A stretch of 29,280 nucleotides of DNA from assembly GCA_905480065.1 (NCBI GenBank), contig CAJQOV010000056.1, forward strand, positions 1 to 29,280, read 5' to 3'. The notes beneath the pieces are model-generated. The model saw only the letters and a program-made list of their open reading frames with translations, searched no databases and had not been told where the DNA came from. Position numbers and translations under genes: made by a program. This document shows, piece after piece, positions 15,640 to 23,790 of this stretch (position 1 is its first letter; every line of letters starts with the position of its first letter). This DNA comes from an uncultured Gammaproteobacteria bacterium (GTDB lineage Bacteria > Pseudomonadota > Gammaproteobacteria > UBA9214).

Positions 15640-15942
15640 TTACCCCAGGGATAGCCCACCCGGCCAGAGCCGGGTCGCAAGATAGACAAAACCACAGGCC
15701 AGCACGGCGCAGGCAATCACGCTCAGCTGCAGACCGGGTGGTCGGTCACCGGCCAGCATGCGGTTGATGCCAACACCGGCACCGATGGCCGTGACAAAGA
15801 ATCCGAATTCGTTGTCGATCAGCAGGGTGAGCACCGGTAGCCGGTAGCCCTCCGGCACGCCCAGCACACCGGAGGCCAGCAGCAGCACTGCAACCGACAG
15901 ACCGATACCCAGTGCAAGCCAGGGAAATGGCAGATTGTTCAT
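15640..15942 (-). CDS. Small membrane protein, three predicted helices
   Basis: The product is 100 residues from ATG 15942, with AAGGTG upstream. Hydrophobic segments lie at about residues 8-28 (WLALGIGLSVAVLLLASGVLG), 45-62 (EFGFFVTAIGAGVGINRM) and 72-90 (LQLSVIACAVLACGFVYLA). No family is recognised. It starts nine bases after the yjdF-like gene ends and is probably co-transcribed with it. Confidence 0.7.
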   Translation of the reverse strand: MNNLPFPWLALGIGLSVAVLLLASGVLGVPEGYRLPVLTLLIDNEFGFFVTAIGAGVGINRMLAGDRPPGLQLSVIACAVLACGFVYLATRLWPGGLSLG

Positions 15943-15951
15943 GCAGCACCT

Positions 15952-16551
15952 TTATTGTCTTGGCAAACGTGCCAGTTGCCGGTCATGATACCGTCCCAGC
16001 AACAACAGGGACAGCACGGCGCCGAACAGCGCCCAGCCCATGTCGGATTGCGTGTCCCACGCATAGCCTTGCGTACCGAGGAAGGCATCCGCCGCCGCCT
16101 CCGACAACAACGCCACCCACCATTCCAGCAGCTCGTAGCAGGCACTCAGCGCGAGACAGAAACACACCACCAGGAAATTCAGCCAGCCGCGCCCGGCTAC
16201 CACGGCCTTGCGCAGCAGGATCTCGCGGGCCACCAGCGCAGGAATGAAGCCCTGCGCAACATGTCCGAGCTTGTCGTAGTTGTTGCGGCGCCAGTCGAAC
16301 ACCTCGGCCAGCCAGTCGAACAGGGGCACTTCCGCATAGGTATAATGCCCGCCCACCATCAGGATGATGCAATGCACCAGCACCAGCAGGTAGACCAGCG
16401 GGGTCAACGGAAAGCTGCGCCGGGTCCAGAGCATCACGGCCAGCCCGGCCAGTGCCGGAAACACCTCCAGCAGCCAGGTTAACCCGTCCGCCGGATGGTA
16501 CGCCGACCAGCCCAGCACCAGCAGGTAGACCGCCAGCCAGGCAGGCGTCAT
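15952..16551 (-). CDS. YjdF/DUF2238 family membrane protein
   Basis: The product is 199 residues with about six hydrophobic helices. It carries the DUF2238 hallmarks HYTYAEVPLFDW, NNYDKLGHVAQGF and AREILLR, then CYELLEWW and YAWDTQSDMGWALFGA near the end. The family is a widespread inner-membrane protein of unknown biochemical role; conserved acidic, His and Asn residues within the membrane suggest an enzyme or channel. The ATG at 16551 is used. It is followed closely by a three-helix membrane protein and preceded by a one-helix one. Confidence 0.88.
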   Translation of the reverse strand: MTPAWLAVYLLVLGWSAYHPADGLTWLLEVFPALAGLAVMLWTRRSFPLTPLVYLLVLVHCIILMVGGHYTYAEVPLFDWLAEVFDWRRNNYDKLGHVAQGFIPALVAREILLRKAVVAGRGWLNFLVVCFCLALSACYELLEWWVALLSEAAADAFLGTQGYAWDTQSDMGWALFGAVLSLLLLGRYHDRQLARLPRQ

Positions 16552-16563
16552 GCGCGGGCAGGG

Positions 16564-16791
16564 TCAGGGATTGACGTCAAGATCGGCATATTTCACCGGG
16601 TCGCATTGCTTGAGTTGTGTGCGTGCAAACACCAGGTTGGCCTTGATGTCCTGTGCTTCCCATTGGCCATCGAGGTACTCCGACATCAGGTCGTTGAACT
16701 GGTAACGCTGCCAGGCATTCATCCCCATGGAGAGCGCCAGCAGAATAGCGATCAGCGCCACGGTATCCAGGTTAATCGTCAGTTTTTTCAA
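16564..16791 (-). CDS. Small single-helix membrane protein with a TTG start
   Basis: The product is 75 residues, read from TTG 16791, which follows a GGGGGA site. It has a short basic start (KKLTINLDT), one membrane helix (VALIAILLALSMGMNA), and a soluble tail with one Cys. The frame is open much further upstream, but that part runs antisense through the glycine-zipper gene and is not believed. An upstream in-frame ATG at about 16856 is possible and would add about 22 residues. No family is recognised. Confidence 0.55.
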   Translation of the reverse strand: MKKLTINLDTVALIAILLALSMGMNAWQRYQFNDLMSEYLDGQWEAQDIKANLVFARTQLKQCDPVKYADLDVNP

Positions 16792-16948
16792 GCTATCCCC
16801 CGCATCAATCCGGCGTAGTGCCAGCCTTGCAATTATTGTGACATACCGCACAGTCATGCAGCGTAATTTCCCTAGACTGTAATCCAGACAGGCTCGGCCT
16901 GCCTGCAATCCGTTCCTTAAGCAACGCACATCATAAAGGCATACGCAC

Positions 16949-17281
16949 ATGAAAAGAATGTTGTTTTCGCTGTTAGCCCTGGGGGCATTGTCGAGCACAC
17001 CCGCACTGGCGGTGGATGGTGATGCAATACTGGGTGGCGCCATCGGCGGCGGCGTCGGGGCTGCGGTCGGCTCGGAAATCGGCGGCCGCAACGGCGCCAT
17101 CGCCGGCGGGGCCATCGGTGCCGCGGTCGGTGTTGCCGTAGCCACCGACGATAATGACCATGCGGAAAAACCCCGCGTCATCTATGTAGAAGAACAGCGC
17201 CATCGCCACGGACCGCATGGCCGCGCGTGGGGCTACTACGCGCCGCCCGGCCATACCAAACACAAACATCATCACGACTGA
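16949..17281 (+). CDS. Glycine-zipper exported protein with a His-rich tail
   Basis: The product is 110 residues. The signal peptide (MKRMLFSLLALGALSSTPALA) is followed by a glycine-zipper region with GGAIGGGVGAAVGSEIGG and GAIAGGAIGAAVGVAVA, typical of membrane-inserting proteins of the outer envelope. The last 40 residues are rich in His and Arg (RHRHGPHGRAWGYYAPPGH, then KHKHHHD) and may bind metal ions. The gene is alone, divergent from the small membrane protein at 16791, with 157 bp between them that may hold both promoters. Similar proteins are often stress-related, but nothing here proves that. Confidence 0.8.
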   Translation: MKRMLFSLLALGALSSTPALAVDGDAILGGAIGGGVGAAVGSEIGGRNGAIAGGAIGAAVGVAVATDDNDHAEKPRVIYVEEQRHRHGPHGRAWGYYAPPGHTKHKHHHD

Positions 17282-17291
17282 GCCAGTCCTC

Positions 17292-17312
17292 GCCCGGCAA
17301 TATATACCGGGC
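17292..17312. terminator. Hairpin between convergent genes
   Basis: The arms GCCCGG (17292-17297) and CCGGGC (17307-17312) pair perfectly around a 9-base AT-rich loop. It sits 10 bp after the glycine-zipper stop and 10 bp before the end of the convergent EamA gene. No T-run follows on either strand, so it is at best a weak terminator. Confidence 0.4.
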
Positions 17313-17321
17313 ACCCGGCCG

Positions 17322-18179
17322 TCAGTCCCGCGCTGACGGCGCTCCCCGTTTACGCACGATCACCAGTGCGATGCCGCCAAGGATGGCAGCCGACGCCGCC
17401 ACCAGCCGCAGCGACAACGGCTCACCGAGAAAAGCGATGCCACCGAGCGCGGCAATCACCGGCACACTGAGTTGCACGCTGGCGGCCGTGGTGGCCGGCA
17501 GCGCCGGCAAGGCCGTGTACCAGATGGCATAGCCGATTCCCGATGCCAGTGCGCCCGAGGCAACGGCGTAATACACGCCGGTGGCAGTGATGGCCGAGCC
17601 GCCAAACAGCAACAGGCTCAGCACAGCCGCGATCGGCACGGCACGCAGGAAATTCCCCGCCGTGACCTGCAGCGGATCACCGGCTCCCTTGCCACGCAGT
17701 GAATAAACCCCCCAGGCGATGCCGGCCAGCAACATCAAACCGGCGGGGAACAACGGTGGCGCCGTGAGCCCTGGCAGCAACAGCCCGGCCAGGCCCGCGG
17801 CGGCCAGCACAAACCCGGCCAGTTGCGACCCGGCCAGGCGCTCACCCCGCCACAGGCCATGGGTGATCATGGTGACCTGCACCGCGCCGAACAGCAGCAG
17901 CGCACCGGTTGCCGCCGTCAGACCGAGATAGGCAAAGGAAAAACCGGCCGCGTACACAAACAGCGCAAACGCCGAGCGGTAATTACCCGCACCCGCGTAC
18001 GAGCCACGCCGCAGCCATACCAGCAACCACAGCATGAGCGCACCGGACAACAGGCGCAGGGTGGTAAAACTCGCCGCATCTATACCCGTATCCCGCAGCG
18101 CCACCCGGCACAACAGCGAGTTACCGGCAAAGGCCAGCATGGCCAGCGTGGTGAGAGTGATTACGCGGAACGGCGACAC
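17322..18179 (-). CDS. EamA/DMT-family transporter
   Basis: The product is 285 residues with about ten hydrophobic helices in two repeated halves, the usual EamA arrangement. The start reads MSPFRVITLTTLAMLAFAGNSLLCRVAL, with the conserved early Asn and Arg, and the second half has LPALPATTAASVQLSVPVIAALGG, a typical family block. Such proteins export amino acids or other metabolites; the substrate is not predictable. The initiation codon is GTG at 18179 without a clear ribosome site, so the start is uncertain by a few codons. It is monocistronic. Confidence 0.88.
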   Translation of the reverse strand: MSPFRVITLTTLAMLAFAGNSLLCRVALRDTGIDAASFTTLRLLSGALMLWLLVWLRRGSYAGAGNYRSAFALFVYAAGFSFAYLGLTAATGALLLFGAVQVTMITHGLWRGERLAGSQLAGFVLAAAGLAGLLLPGLTAPPLFPAGLMLLAGIAWGVYSLRGKGAGDPLQVTAGNFLRAVPIAAVLSLLLFGGSAITATGVYYAVASGALASGIGYAIWYTALPALPATTAASVQLSVPVIAALGGIAFLGEPLSLRLVAASAAILGGIALVIVRKRGAPSARD

Positions 18180-18367
18180 GACGGATATGGATTCTTCATT
18201 GGGTAACTGCTCCCGGCAGACGGATCACAGGGTAGACCATAGAGCCGGCCCCGGCCATCGTCAGAATCACGCGAACCGGCTGTGGAAGATAAAACAGGCG
18301 GCAGCAACCAGGCACAGTCCGGACCGGATACCGGCACAGAAATTTCAGGCCGCGCAGCTGGCCTCGT

Positions 18368-19210
18368 TTATTGCTCCACCAGCTGCTGCACCCGGTATTT
18401 CCCGCCTTCACCCGCCAGTTTCTGCTGCAGGTACGGCAGCACGGACTGCAGCGCCTCTGCCAGTTGCCACGGTGGATTGACGAGGATCATACCGCTGCCG
18501 GTCATGCCGGCGTGCTGCGTGTCCGCATGGATGGTGAGCTCCGCCAGCAGTATGTTGCGCATGCCGCTGCGGGTGAAGTCGCTTGCCAGCCGGCTGGCCT
18601 GCTTGCGGGTCAGCACCGGATACCAGACCAGGTACACACCGGTGGAGAATTTCCGCTGCGCCGCAGTGATGGCCGCTAGCACGTCCGGATAGTCGGTCTT
18701 CACTTCATAGGACGGATCGACCAGGATCACTGCGCGGCGTTCGGCCGGTGGCAGCAGCGCACCTAAAGCCTGAAAGCCGTCGCCCTGTTCGACCCGGAAT
18801 TGCCGGTTCCCGGCAAACAGTGCGCGCAGCTGCTGATATTCCGCCGGGTGCAGCTCGAACAGCCGGGCCCGGTCCTGCGCACGCAGCAATGACTGTGCAA
18901 TCCAGGGGGAACCCGGGTAGTGACGCAATTCACCTGACGGATTCAGTGCGCGGAGCAACTGCAGGTAGCGCTGCATGGCTGGCGGGGCGTCCGCGTCGCG
19001 ATGCCAGATGCGCCCGATGCCGGTGTCATACTCGCGGATTTTCGCTGCGCGGTCGTTGCGCAGGTCATAGCGACCCGCGCCGGCATGGGTATCGATATAC
19101 AGGAACGGCTTGTCCTTGCGAGCCATGTATTCCAGCACCAGCGTGAGCACGCAGTGCTTGAGGACATCGGCGTGATTGCCGGCATGGAAGGCGTGCAGGT
19201 AACTGAGCAT
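18368..19210 (-). CDS. rlmJ: 23S rRNA (adenine2030-N6)-methyltransferase RlmJ
   Basis: The product is 280 residues from ATG 19210; a TTG one codon earlier is less likely. It begins MLSYLHAFHAGNHADVLKHCVL, the family hallmark. The SAM-binding region is YIDTHAGAGRYDL, the catalytic DPSYE motif is in AVILVDPSYEVKTDYP, and a second conserved stretch, MILVNPPWQL, is near the end. RlmJ methylates A2030 of 23S rRNA during ribosome assembly. It stands alone, 116 bp after the amgK stop. Confidence 0.94.
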   Translation of the reverse strand: MLSYLHAFHAGNHADVLKHCVLTLVLEYMARKDKPFLYIDTHAGAGRYDLRNDRAAKIREYDTGIGRIWHRDADAPPAMQRYLQLLRALNPSGELRHYPGSPWIAQSLLRAQDRARLFELHPAEYQQLRALFAGNRQFRVEQGDGFQALGALLPPAERRAVILVDPSYEVKTDYPDVLAAITAAQRKFSTGVYLVWYPVLTRKQASRLASDFTRSGMRNILLAELTIHADTQHAGMTGSGMILVNPPWQLAEALQSVLPYLQQKLAGEGGKYRVQQLVEQ

Positions 19211-19250
19211 CAAGCGGGGCCTGGGCGCGTCATGGCATCATGTCTATTGA

Positions 19251-19337
19251 TTTACTGGATTCCCTGGTCGCTACGGGCGTCCTTCCCTCACGCCACACCG
19301 CCGCATCCATGTCATTCGTGCGCGGGAATTCAGTTAA
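19251..19337. repeat. Inverted ACTGGATTCCC-type repeat pair at the amgK stop
   Basis: TTTACTGGATTCCC (19251-19264) and, inverted, GGGAATTCAGTTAA (19324-19337) match at 12 of 14 positions. The right copy includes the amgK stop codon (19330-19332). The 13 bases from 19252 recur exactly at 20356-20368. This looks like a decayed dispersed-repeat pair. Confidence 0.6.
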
Positions 19338-20316
19338 ACCCGATCAACACCTCATCCGCAATAAACCGGCACAACGGCGCAAGTTCTTGATGGCGATCCG
19401 CCAGAGCCGTGATGTAACCCAGCGTGCGCGGGATATCGCCCAGATAACCGGGTTTGCCGTCGCGGTGGTTGAGACGGGCGAAGATTCCGGCCGCCTTGAG
19501 GTGGCGTTGCACGCCCATCAGGTCGAACCAGCGCAGGAACCGCTGGGGGTCTTCGTGTTCCTCGCGCAGGATGCCGCTTTGCAGGGCGAGTTCCTGGTAA
19601 CCCGACACCCATTCCTCCACACGGGCACGCGGCCACTCGATGTAGCAGTCTCGCAGCAGCGACACCAGGTCATAGGTGACCGCGCCACATACCGCGTCCT
19701 GGAAATCGAGGATGCCGGGGTTGTTGCGGGGCGTGACCATCAGGTTGCGCGAATGGTAGTCACGGTGCACGAATACCTGTGGCTGTGCCAGCGCATTGTC
19801 GGCGAGCAGGTCGAATGCGCCGTCCAGCATGGCGTGCTGCCGGTCATCCAGGGTAATACCGAGGTGCTTTCCCACCAGCCATTCGCGAAACAGCTCCATT
19901 TCGCGCAGCAACAGGGCGCGGTCATAGGGCGGCAGGCCGTCACAGTCACAGGCCTGGATGGCGGCCAGCGCACCGAGCGCATCGCCGTACAGGCGCTCCA
20001 CGCTGTTCGAGTCGAGCGCCCCTAGATACAGCGTATTGCCAAGATCGGACAGCAGCAGAAAACCCTGCGCGAGATCCTGGTCGATGACTTCCGGCACGTT
20101 CAGGCCGGCATCGAACAGCCGGCGCGCCACGCTGACAAAGGGCCGCGAGTCCTCCCTGTCCGGTGGCGCGTCCATCACGATGAAGCTCGCGCCGTCGTGC
20201 AGCACGCGGAAATAGCGCCGGAAACTGGCGTCGCTGGAAGCCGGATTGATGGTGTAGTCACGGAACGTCAGCTCGTTATCGAGCCAGCGTTTCAGTTGTT
20301 CGAGGCGTTCGGGCAC
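19330..20316 (-). CDS. amgK: Anomeric MurNAc/GlcNAc kinase AmgK
   Basis: The 328-residue kinase of the aminoglycoside-phosphotransferase fold begins PERLEQLKRWLDNEL and has ASSDASFRRYFRV early, a hallmark of AmgK. The catalytic loop is HRDYHSRN (His184, Asp186, Asn191) and the metal-binding LDFQDA carries Asp204. It phosphorylates MurNAc at the anomeric position, giving the substrate of MurU for peptidoglycan recycling. The start is GTG 20316 with no clear ribosome site. In many relatives amgK and murU are adjacent and lie near lptD-surA; here the lptD side is kept with an RND pump in between, while murU is 6 kb away. Confidence 0.9.
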   Translation of the reverse strand: MPERLEQLKRWLDNELTFRDYTINPASSDASFRRYFRVLHDGASFIVMDAPPDREDSRPFVSVARRLFDAGLNVPEVIDQDLAQGFLLLSDLGNTLYLGALDSNSVERLYGDALGALAAIQACDCDGLPPYDRALLLREMELFREWLVGKHLGITLDDRQHAMLDGAFDLLADNALAQPQVFVHRDYHSRNLMVTPRNNPGILDFQDAVCGAVTYDLVSLLRDCYIEWPRARVEEWVSGYQELALQSGILREEHEDPQRFLRWFDLMGVQRHLKAAGIFARLNHRDGKPGYLGDIPRTLGYITALADRHQELAPLCRFIADEVLIGFN

Positions 20317-20355
20317 GGGGGTTGACTCTTCAATCAGCTAATTCAGCAGCACAGC

Positions 20356-20382
20356 TTACTGGATTCCCGCCTGCGCGGGAAT
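20356..20382. repeat. ATTCCCGC hairpin repeat
   Basis: The 8-bp arms ATTCCCGC (20363-20370) and GCGGGAAT (20375-20382) enclose CTGC, preceded by TTACTGG. This matches the widespread proteobacterial repeat of the form CTGGATTCCCGC...GCGGGAATG. It lies 40 bp upstream of the amgK start. Confidence 0.75.
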
Positions 20383-20560
20383 GCTGTCCGGAAGGGGACC
20401 GTGGCCGTTGACCGCTCCACCCGGGAACCGCAGCAAGGCGGGATGATGCGCGGACAGAGCCATCCGTTCCTGCAGATGCGTCTATTAAGGTAGAGCGCAG
20501 GCATGCGCGAACCGGGATGGTCGCGGCCTCTGACACTCTGAAAAGTGTTTTTATTTTTCC

Positions 20561-20624
20561 AGGATCGCCTTGCAGGCGCGATTTGAATCACCAGCTGGAT
20601 ACAGCACGCCTGCAAGGCGCTCCT
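20561..20624. repeat. REP doublet (BIME-like) at the end of the RND permease gene
   Basis: CGCCTTGCAGGCG (20566-20578) and its exact reverse complement (20607-20619) form a pair 28 bp apart. Flanks AGGAT and, inverted, AGGAG extend the match to 17 of 18. The form TAGGAGCGCCTTGCAGGCG with a following CGATTT is that of Pseudomonas-type REP elements. The right unit overlaps the stop codon of the RND gene. The 306-bp stretch 20317-20622 holds this and the ATTCCCGC repeat but no gene. Confidence 0.8.
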
Positions 20625-23600
20625 ATAATACCTTCTTCGGGAACAGCATATGAAACTTCGCGCCGCTCCACACGCGCAGGTCATCCGCAATCAGGTAAAA
20701 GCTCGGGACCGCGATCAGTACCACGGCGGTGGCAAACAGCAAGCCAAAACCGAGGCTGACCGCCATCGGCGACAGAAACGCGGTCTGCCCGGTGGCAAAG
20801 AAGATCAGCGGCGACACGCCGAGAAAGGTGGTGATACTGGTGAGCAGGATCGGGCGCACGCGCACACGCCCCGCGGCAACCATCGCCTCGATACGGTCCA
20901 TGCCCTCGGCGCGCATGCGCCGTGCGAAGTCCACCAGGATCAGCGAGTCATTCACCACGATGCCGGTTAGCGCGAGGAAGCCGATTGCGGACAGGAATTG
21001 CAGGTGGTAGTCAAACAGCAGGTGCCCGAACACGACACCGATACTGCCGAACGGGATGGCGACCATCACCACCAGCGGATCGAGCAGCGAGCGGAACAGC
21101 GCAGCAAGGATGAAGAAGATAATCGCCGCCGAAATCAGCAGCGCATCCTGCATACCGCTGAACGACTCCGAGGCATCCTTCTTTTCCCCCAGGAACACCA
21201 GCCGGTAACCGGGCAGCCGGGTACCGATGTCACCGAATTCGCGGTTGACCAGTTCGGTCACCTCCAGCGGCGTGGTGACCTGGCTGTCGACTTCTGCCGT
21301 GACGATTCCGAGCCGGTGGGTGTCGCGCCGGCTGATGGTATTCATGCCGCGCCCGGTTTCGATGTCGGCAACATCCCCCAGGTACACCAGCCGGCCATCG
21401 GCCAGCACCAGCGGCAGATCCTGCAGCCCACTGCTGTTGCGAATGGCCTCGGGATAGATCACGCGCACCGGTATGCGCTGGTTGCCGCGCGTCACCTGTA
21501 CCGCCTCGACGCCGAGGAACCCGGTGCGCACGGCATCGGCCAGGTCACTCTGCTGCAAACCCAGCTCCTTGCCGCGCGTGTTCAGTGAGTAGCGGTATTC
21601 CAGTTTGCCGGTTTCGAGATTCTGTCGCACATCGTTGACACCCGGCAGGCGCTGCAGGTAATCCACCATGCGACTGGCCTCGTCGCGCAGCACCCGTACA
21701 TCGCGGCCGGACACGCCCACCTCGATGTCGGCACCGGCCGGGCCACCCTGCGGGCGCTGGATCGAGATGCGCTGGATGCCGGCAATCGCCTGCAGCTTGC
21801 CGCGCAGCTCGTTGATGATGTCTTCGGTCGCGCGCTCGCGCTTACCCGTCTCGTCGAAATCGAAACTCACCAGCGGCGAGATATAGCGCTCAATCAGTCC
21901 TTCCGGCTGCGGCTTTTCCAGGTCGACCACCAGCTGGATATAGTGACTGCCGATCTGGAAGCGGTTGAAGTCGATAAAACTCACGCCCACGTTGGTCAGC
22001 AGGCTGTGCAGCTCCGACTCGCCGAGCGACTCGAGCACCACCTGTTCCATGCGCCCGGCAAGCAGCGTGGTATCGTCCAGGCTGTATGTTTGCGGTGCCT
22101 CGGCATTGATGAAAAACTGCCCCACGTCGACATCATCGAACAGCTGGAACGGCATGCGCGTGGCCGCGAAGATTACGGTCACCAGCAGGATGCCGACGCT
22201 GAACAGCGTAACGAAATAGCGGTTGTGCAGGGTCCAGCGCAACCAGCCCATGTAACGTTCCAGCAGGCGGCTCCAGTCCACCGCTCGCTCGCCGGCCTTG
22301 CGTGCACGCTTGCCGGCATGCAGCAGCTCGGCCGCATGCGAGGGCAACACGCCAAACGCTTCCCACAGCGAGCCGAGCAGCGCTGCACTCACCACTACCG
22401 GGATCACCTCGATGAACGCGCCCATCACGCCCTTGATGGAAAACATCGGCATGAACGCGGCCACCGTGGTCGCAGTGCTGGCCACCACCGGCCAGAACAC
22501 CTCGCGCGCTCCAACCTGCGCGGCCTCGCGCGCCGGCTTGCCCTGCTCCATGTGCCGGTACATGTTCTCGGTGACAATGATCGCGTCGTCCACGATCAGG
22601 CCCAGCGCAATCAGGAACGCGAACAGTGACACCATGTTGATGGTGTAGCCGAGGTAGTACAGCGCCACCACCGCCACCAGGAACGACACCGGGATACCCA
22701 TCGCGGTGATCAGCGCGACGCGGAAATTCAGAAACAGGTACAGCGACAGCAGCACCAGCGCCAGGCCCACCAGACCGGACGACTTTACCGTGTTGAGACG
22801 GGATTTCACGTAGATCGACAGGTCATTGAAAATGCCGACCTGCAGCGTCGGCGGCAGTTCCTGCCTCAGCTCATCGGCAAACGCGTAGACAGCATCGGCT
22901 ACCTCGATGGTGGAGGCCTCGGCAGTCTTGGTCACGGTGAGGTTCACCGAGGGTCGGCCATTGAAGTGACCGATCGTCTGCGCCTCTTCCAGGCGCAACC
23001 CGATGCTGGCAATCTCGCCCAGGCGCAGCTGCCCGCCGCTGACATTGCTGCGCACCGCGATCTGTGCGATTTCCTCCGGCTGCGGCGCGACGCCCTTGCC
23101 ACGCAGCAGGATGTCGCCTTCACGCGCCTTGAGCGAACCGCCCGGCAGGTCCCGCAGATTGCCGCGCACCGCGGCCAGCACCTGGCTCAGCGACACACCA
23201 TGCGCGGCCAGATCATACGGGTTGACCTCCACCCAGATTTCCCATTCGCGATCACCGGCTGCCCCCACGCTGGCGACACCGGGAATCTGTGCCATGCGCT
23301 CCTTGACGAGGTCGGCCTGTTCATAGAGATAGCCGCGCGACACATCACCGTACAGGCTCAGGCTGATCACCGGGAAGCGCGCCTTCATGCGCACCAGTTG
23401 CGGCTCCTCGGCCTGCTCCGGCAGGTCGGTCACCTGGTCGAGCGCGGTTTGCGCATCGCGCATGTACTGGTCGACATCGGTGCCGGATTTCAGCTTGATC
23501 TGGATCGAGGTGGCACCCTCGCTGCTGGCCGAGGTGATTTCGTCGATCTCGGCCATGCCCTCGAATTCTTCCTCGATCGGGATGGTGATCTGGCGCTCGA

Positions 23601-23775
23601 CCTCCTCCGGCGAGGCACCCTCGAACACCACGCTGATGCTGACCGCGTCGAGCTCGACGGTCGGGAACATCTCCTGCGGCATGGCACGCCACGACAGCAC
23701 ACCAAGGATCAGCACGATCCCCAGCAACAGGTTGGTAACCAGCGGGTTGGCGATGGAAAAACGGATCAGTGACAT
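20623..23775 (-). CDS. RND efflux pump permease (AcrB-like)
   Basis: The product is 1050 residues, the full length for the family, with twelve expected membrane helices and two large periplasmic loops. TM1 is in PLVTNLLLGIVLILGVLSW, and EEVERQITIPIEEEFEGM is the conserved early porter block. The proton-relay aspartates Asp396 and Asp397 lie in TM4 (GLIVDDAIIVTENM), followed by FWPVVASTATTVAAFMPM. The C-terminal half has ALTGIVVNDSLILVDFARR and RVRPILLTSITTFLG. It is a proton-driven exporter in the inner membrane; drugs, lipids or metals cannot be told apart here. The adaptor gene is 15 bp upstream; no outer-membrane channel gene accompanies them. Its stop lies within a REP unit. Confidence 0.93.
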   Translation of the reverse strand: MSLIRFSIANPLVTNLLLGIVLILGVLSWRAMPQEMFPTVELDAVSISVVFEGASPEEVERQITIPIEEEFEGMAEIDEITSASSEGATSIQIKLKSGTDVDQYMRDAQTALDQVTDLPEQAEEPQLVRMKARFPVISLSLYGDVSRGYLYEQADLVKERMAQIPGVASVGAAGDREWEIWVEVNPYDLAAHGVSLSQVLAAVRGNLRDLPGGSLKAREGDILLRGKGVAPQPEEIAQIAVRSNVSGGQLRLGEIASIGLRLEEAQTIGHFNGRPSVNLTVTKTAEASTIEVADAVYAFADELRQELPPTLQVGIFNDLSIYVKSRLNTVKSSGLVGLALVLLSLYLFLNFRVALITAMGIPVSFLVAVVALYYLGYTINMVSLFAFLIALGLIVDDAIIVTENMYRHMEQGKPAREAAQVGAREVFWPVVASTATTVAAFMPMFSIKGVMGAFIEVIPVVVSAALLGSLWEAFGVLPSHAAELLHAGKRARKAGERAVDWSRLLERYMGWLRWTLHNRYFVTLFSVGILLVTVIFAATRMPFQLFDDVDVGQFFINAEAPQTYSLDDTTLLAGRMEQVVLESLGESELHSLLTNVGVSFIDFNRFQIGSHYIQLVVDLEKPQPEGLIERYISPLVSFDFDETGKRERATEDIINELRGKLQAIAGIQRISIQRPQGGPAGADIEVGVSGRDVRVLRDEASRMVDYLQRLPGVNDVRQNLETGKLEYRYSLNTRGKELGLQQSDLADAVRTGFLGVEAVQVTRGNQRIPVRVIYPEAIRNSSGLQDLPLVLADGRLVYLGDVADIETGRGMNTISRRDTHRLGIVTAEVDSQVTTPLEVTELVNREFGDIGTRLPGYRLVFLGEKKDASESFSGMQDALLISAAIIFFILAALFRSLLDPLVVMVAIPFGSIGVVFGHLLFDYHLQFLSAIGFLALTGIVVNDSLILVDFARRMRAEGMDRIEAMVAAGRVRVRPILLTSITTFLGVSPLIFFATGQTAFLSPMAVSLGFGLLFATAVVLIAVPSFYLIADDLRVWSGAKFHMLFPKKVL

Positions 23776-23790
23776 CGGATATACGCGCGC

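Noticed and set aside
16792..17181. Upstream extension of the small membrane-protein frame
   Set aside because: The extension is antisense to the glycine-zipper gene and gives Ala/Pro/Met repeats; the TTG with a strong ribosome site at 16791 is preferred.
20533..20560. Hairpin ACACT...AGTGT followed by a T-rich run, like a terminator on the plus strand
   Set aside because: The stem is only 5 bp and AT-rich, and no plus-strand gene lies upstream of it.
20317..20622. Possible small genes in the gap between amgK and the RND permease
   Set aside because: The short frames there cross the hairpin repeats (for example the translated HSRAGGNPVS motif), which is the usual signature of repeat DNA rather than protein.
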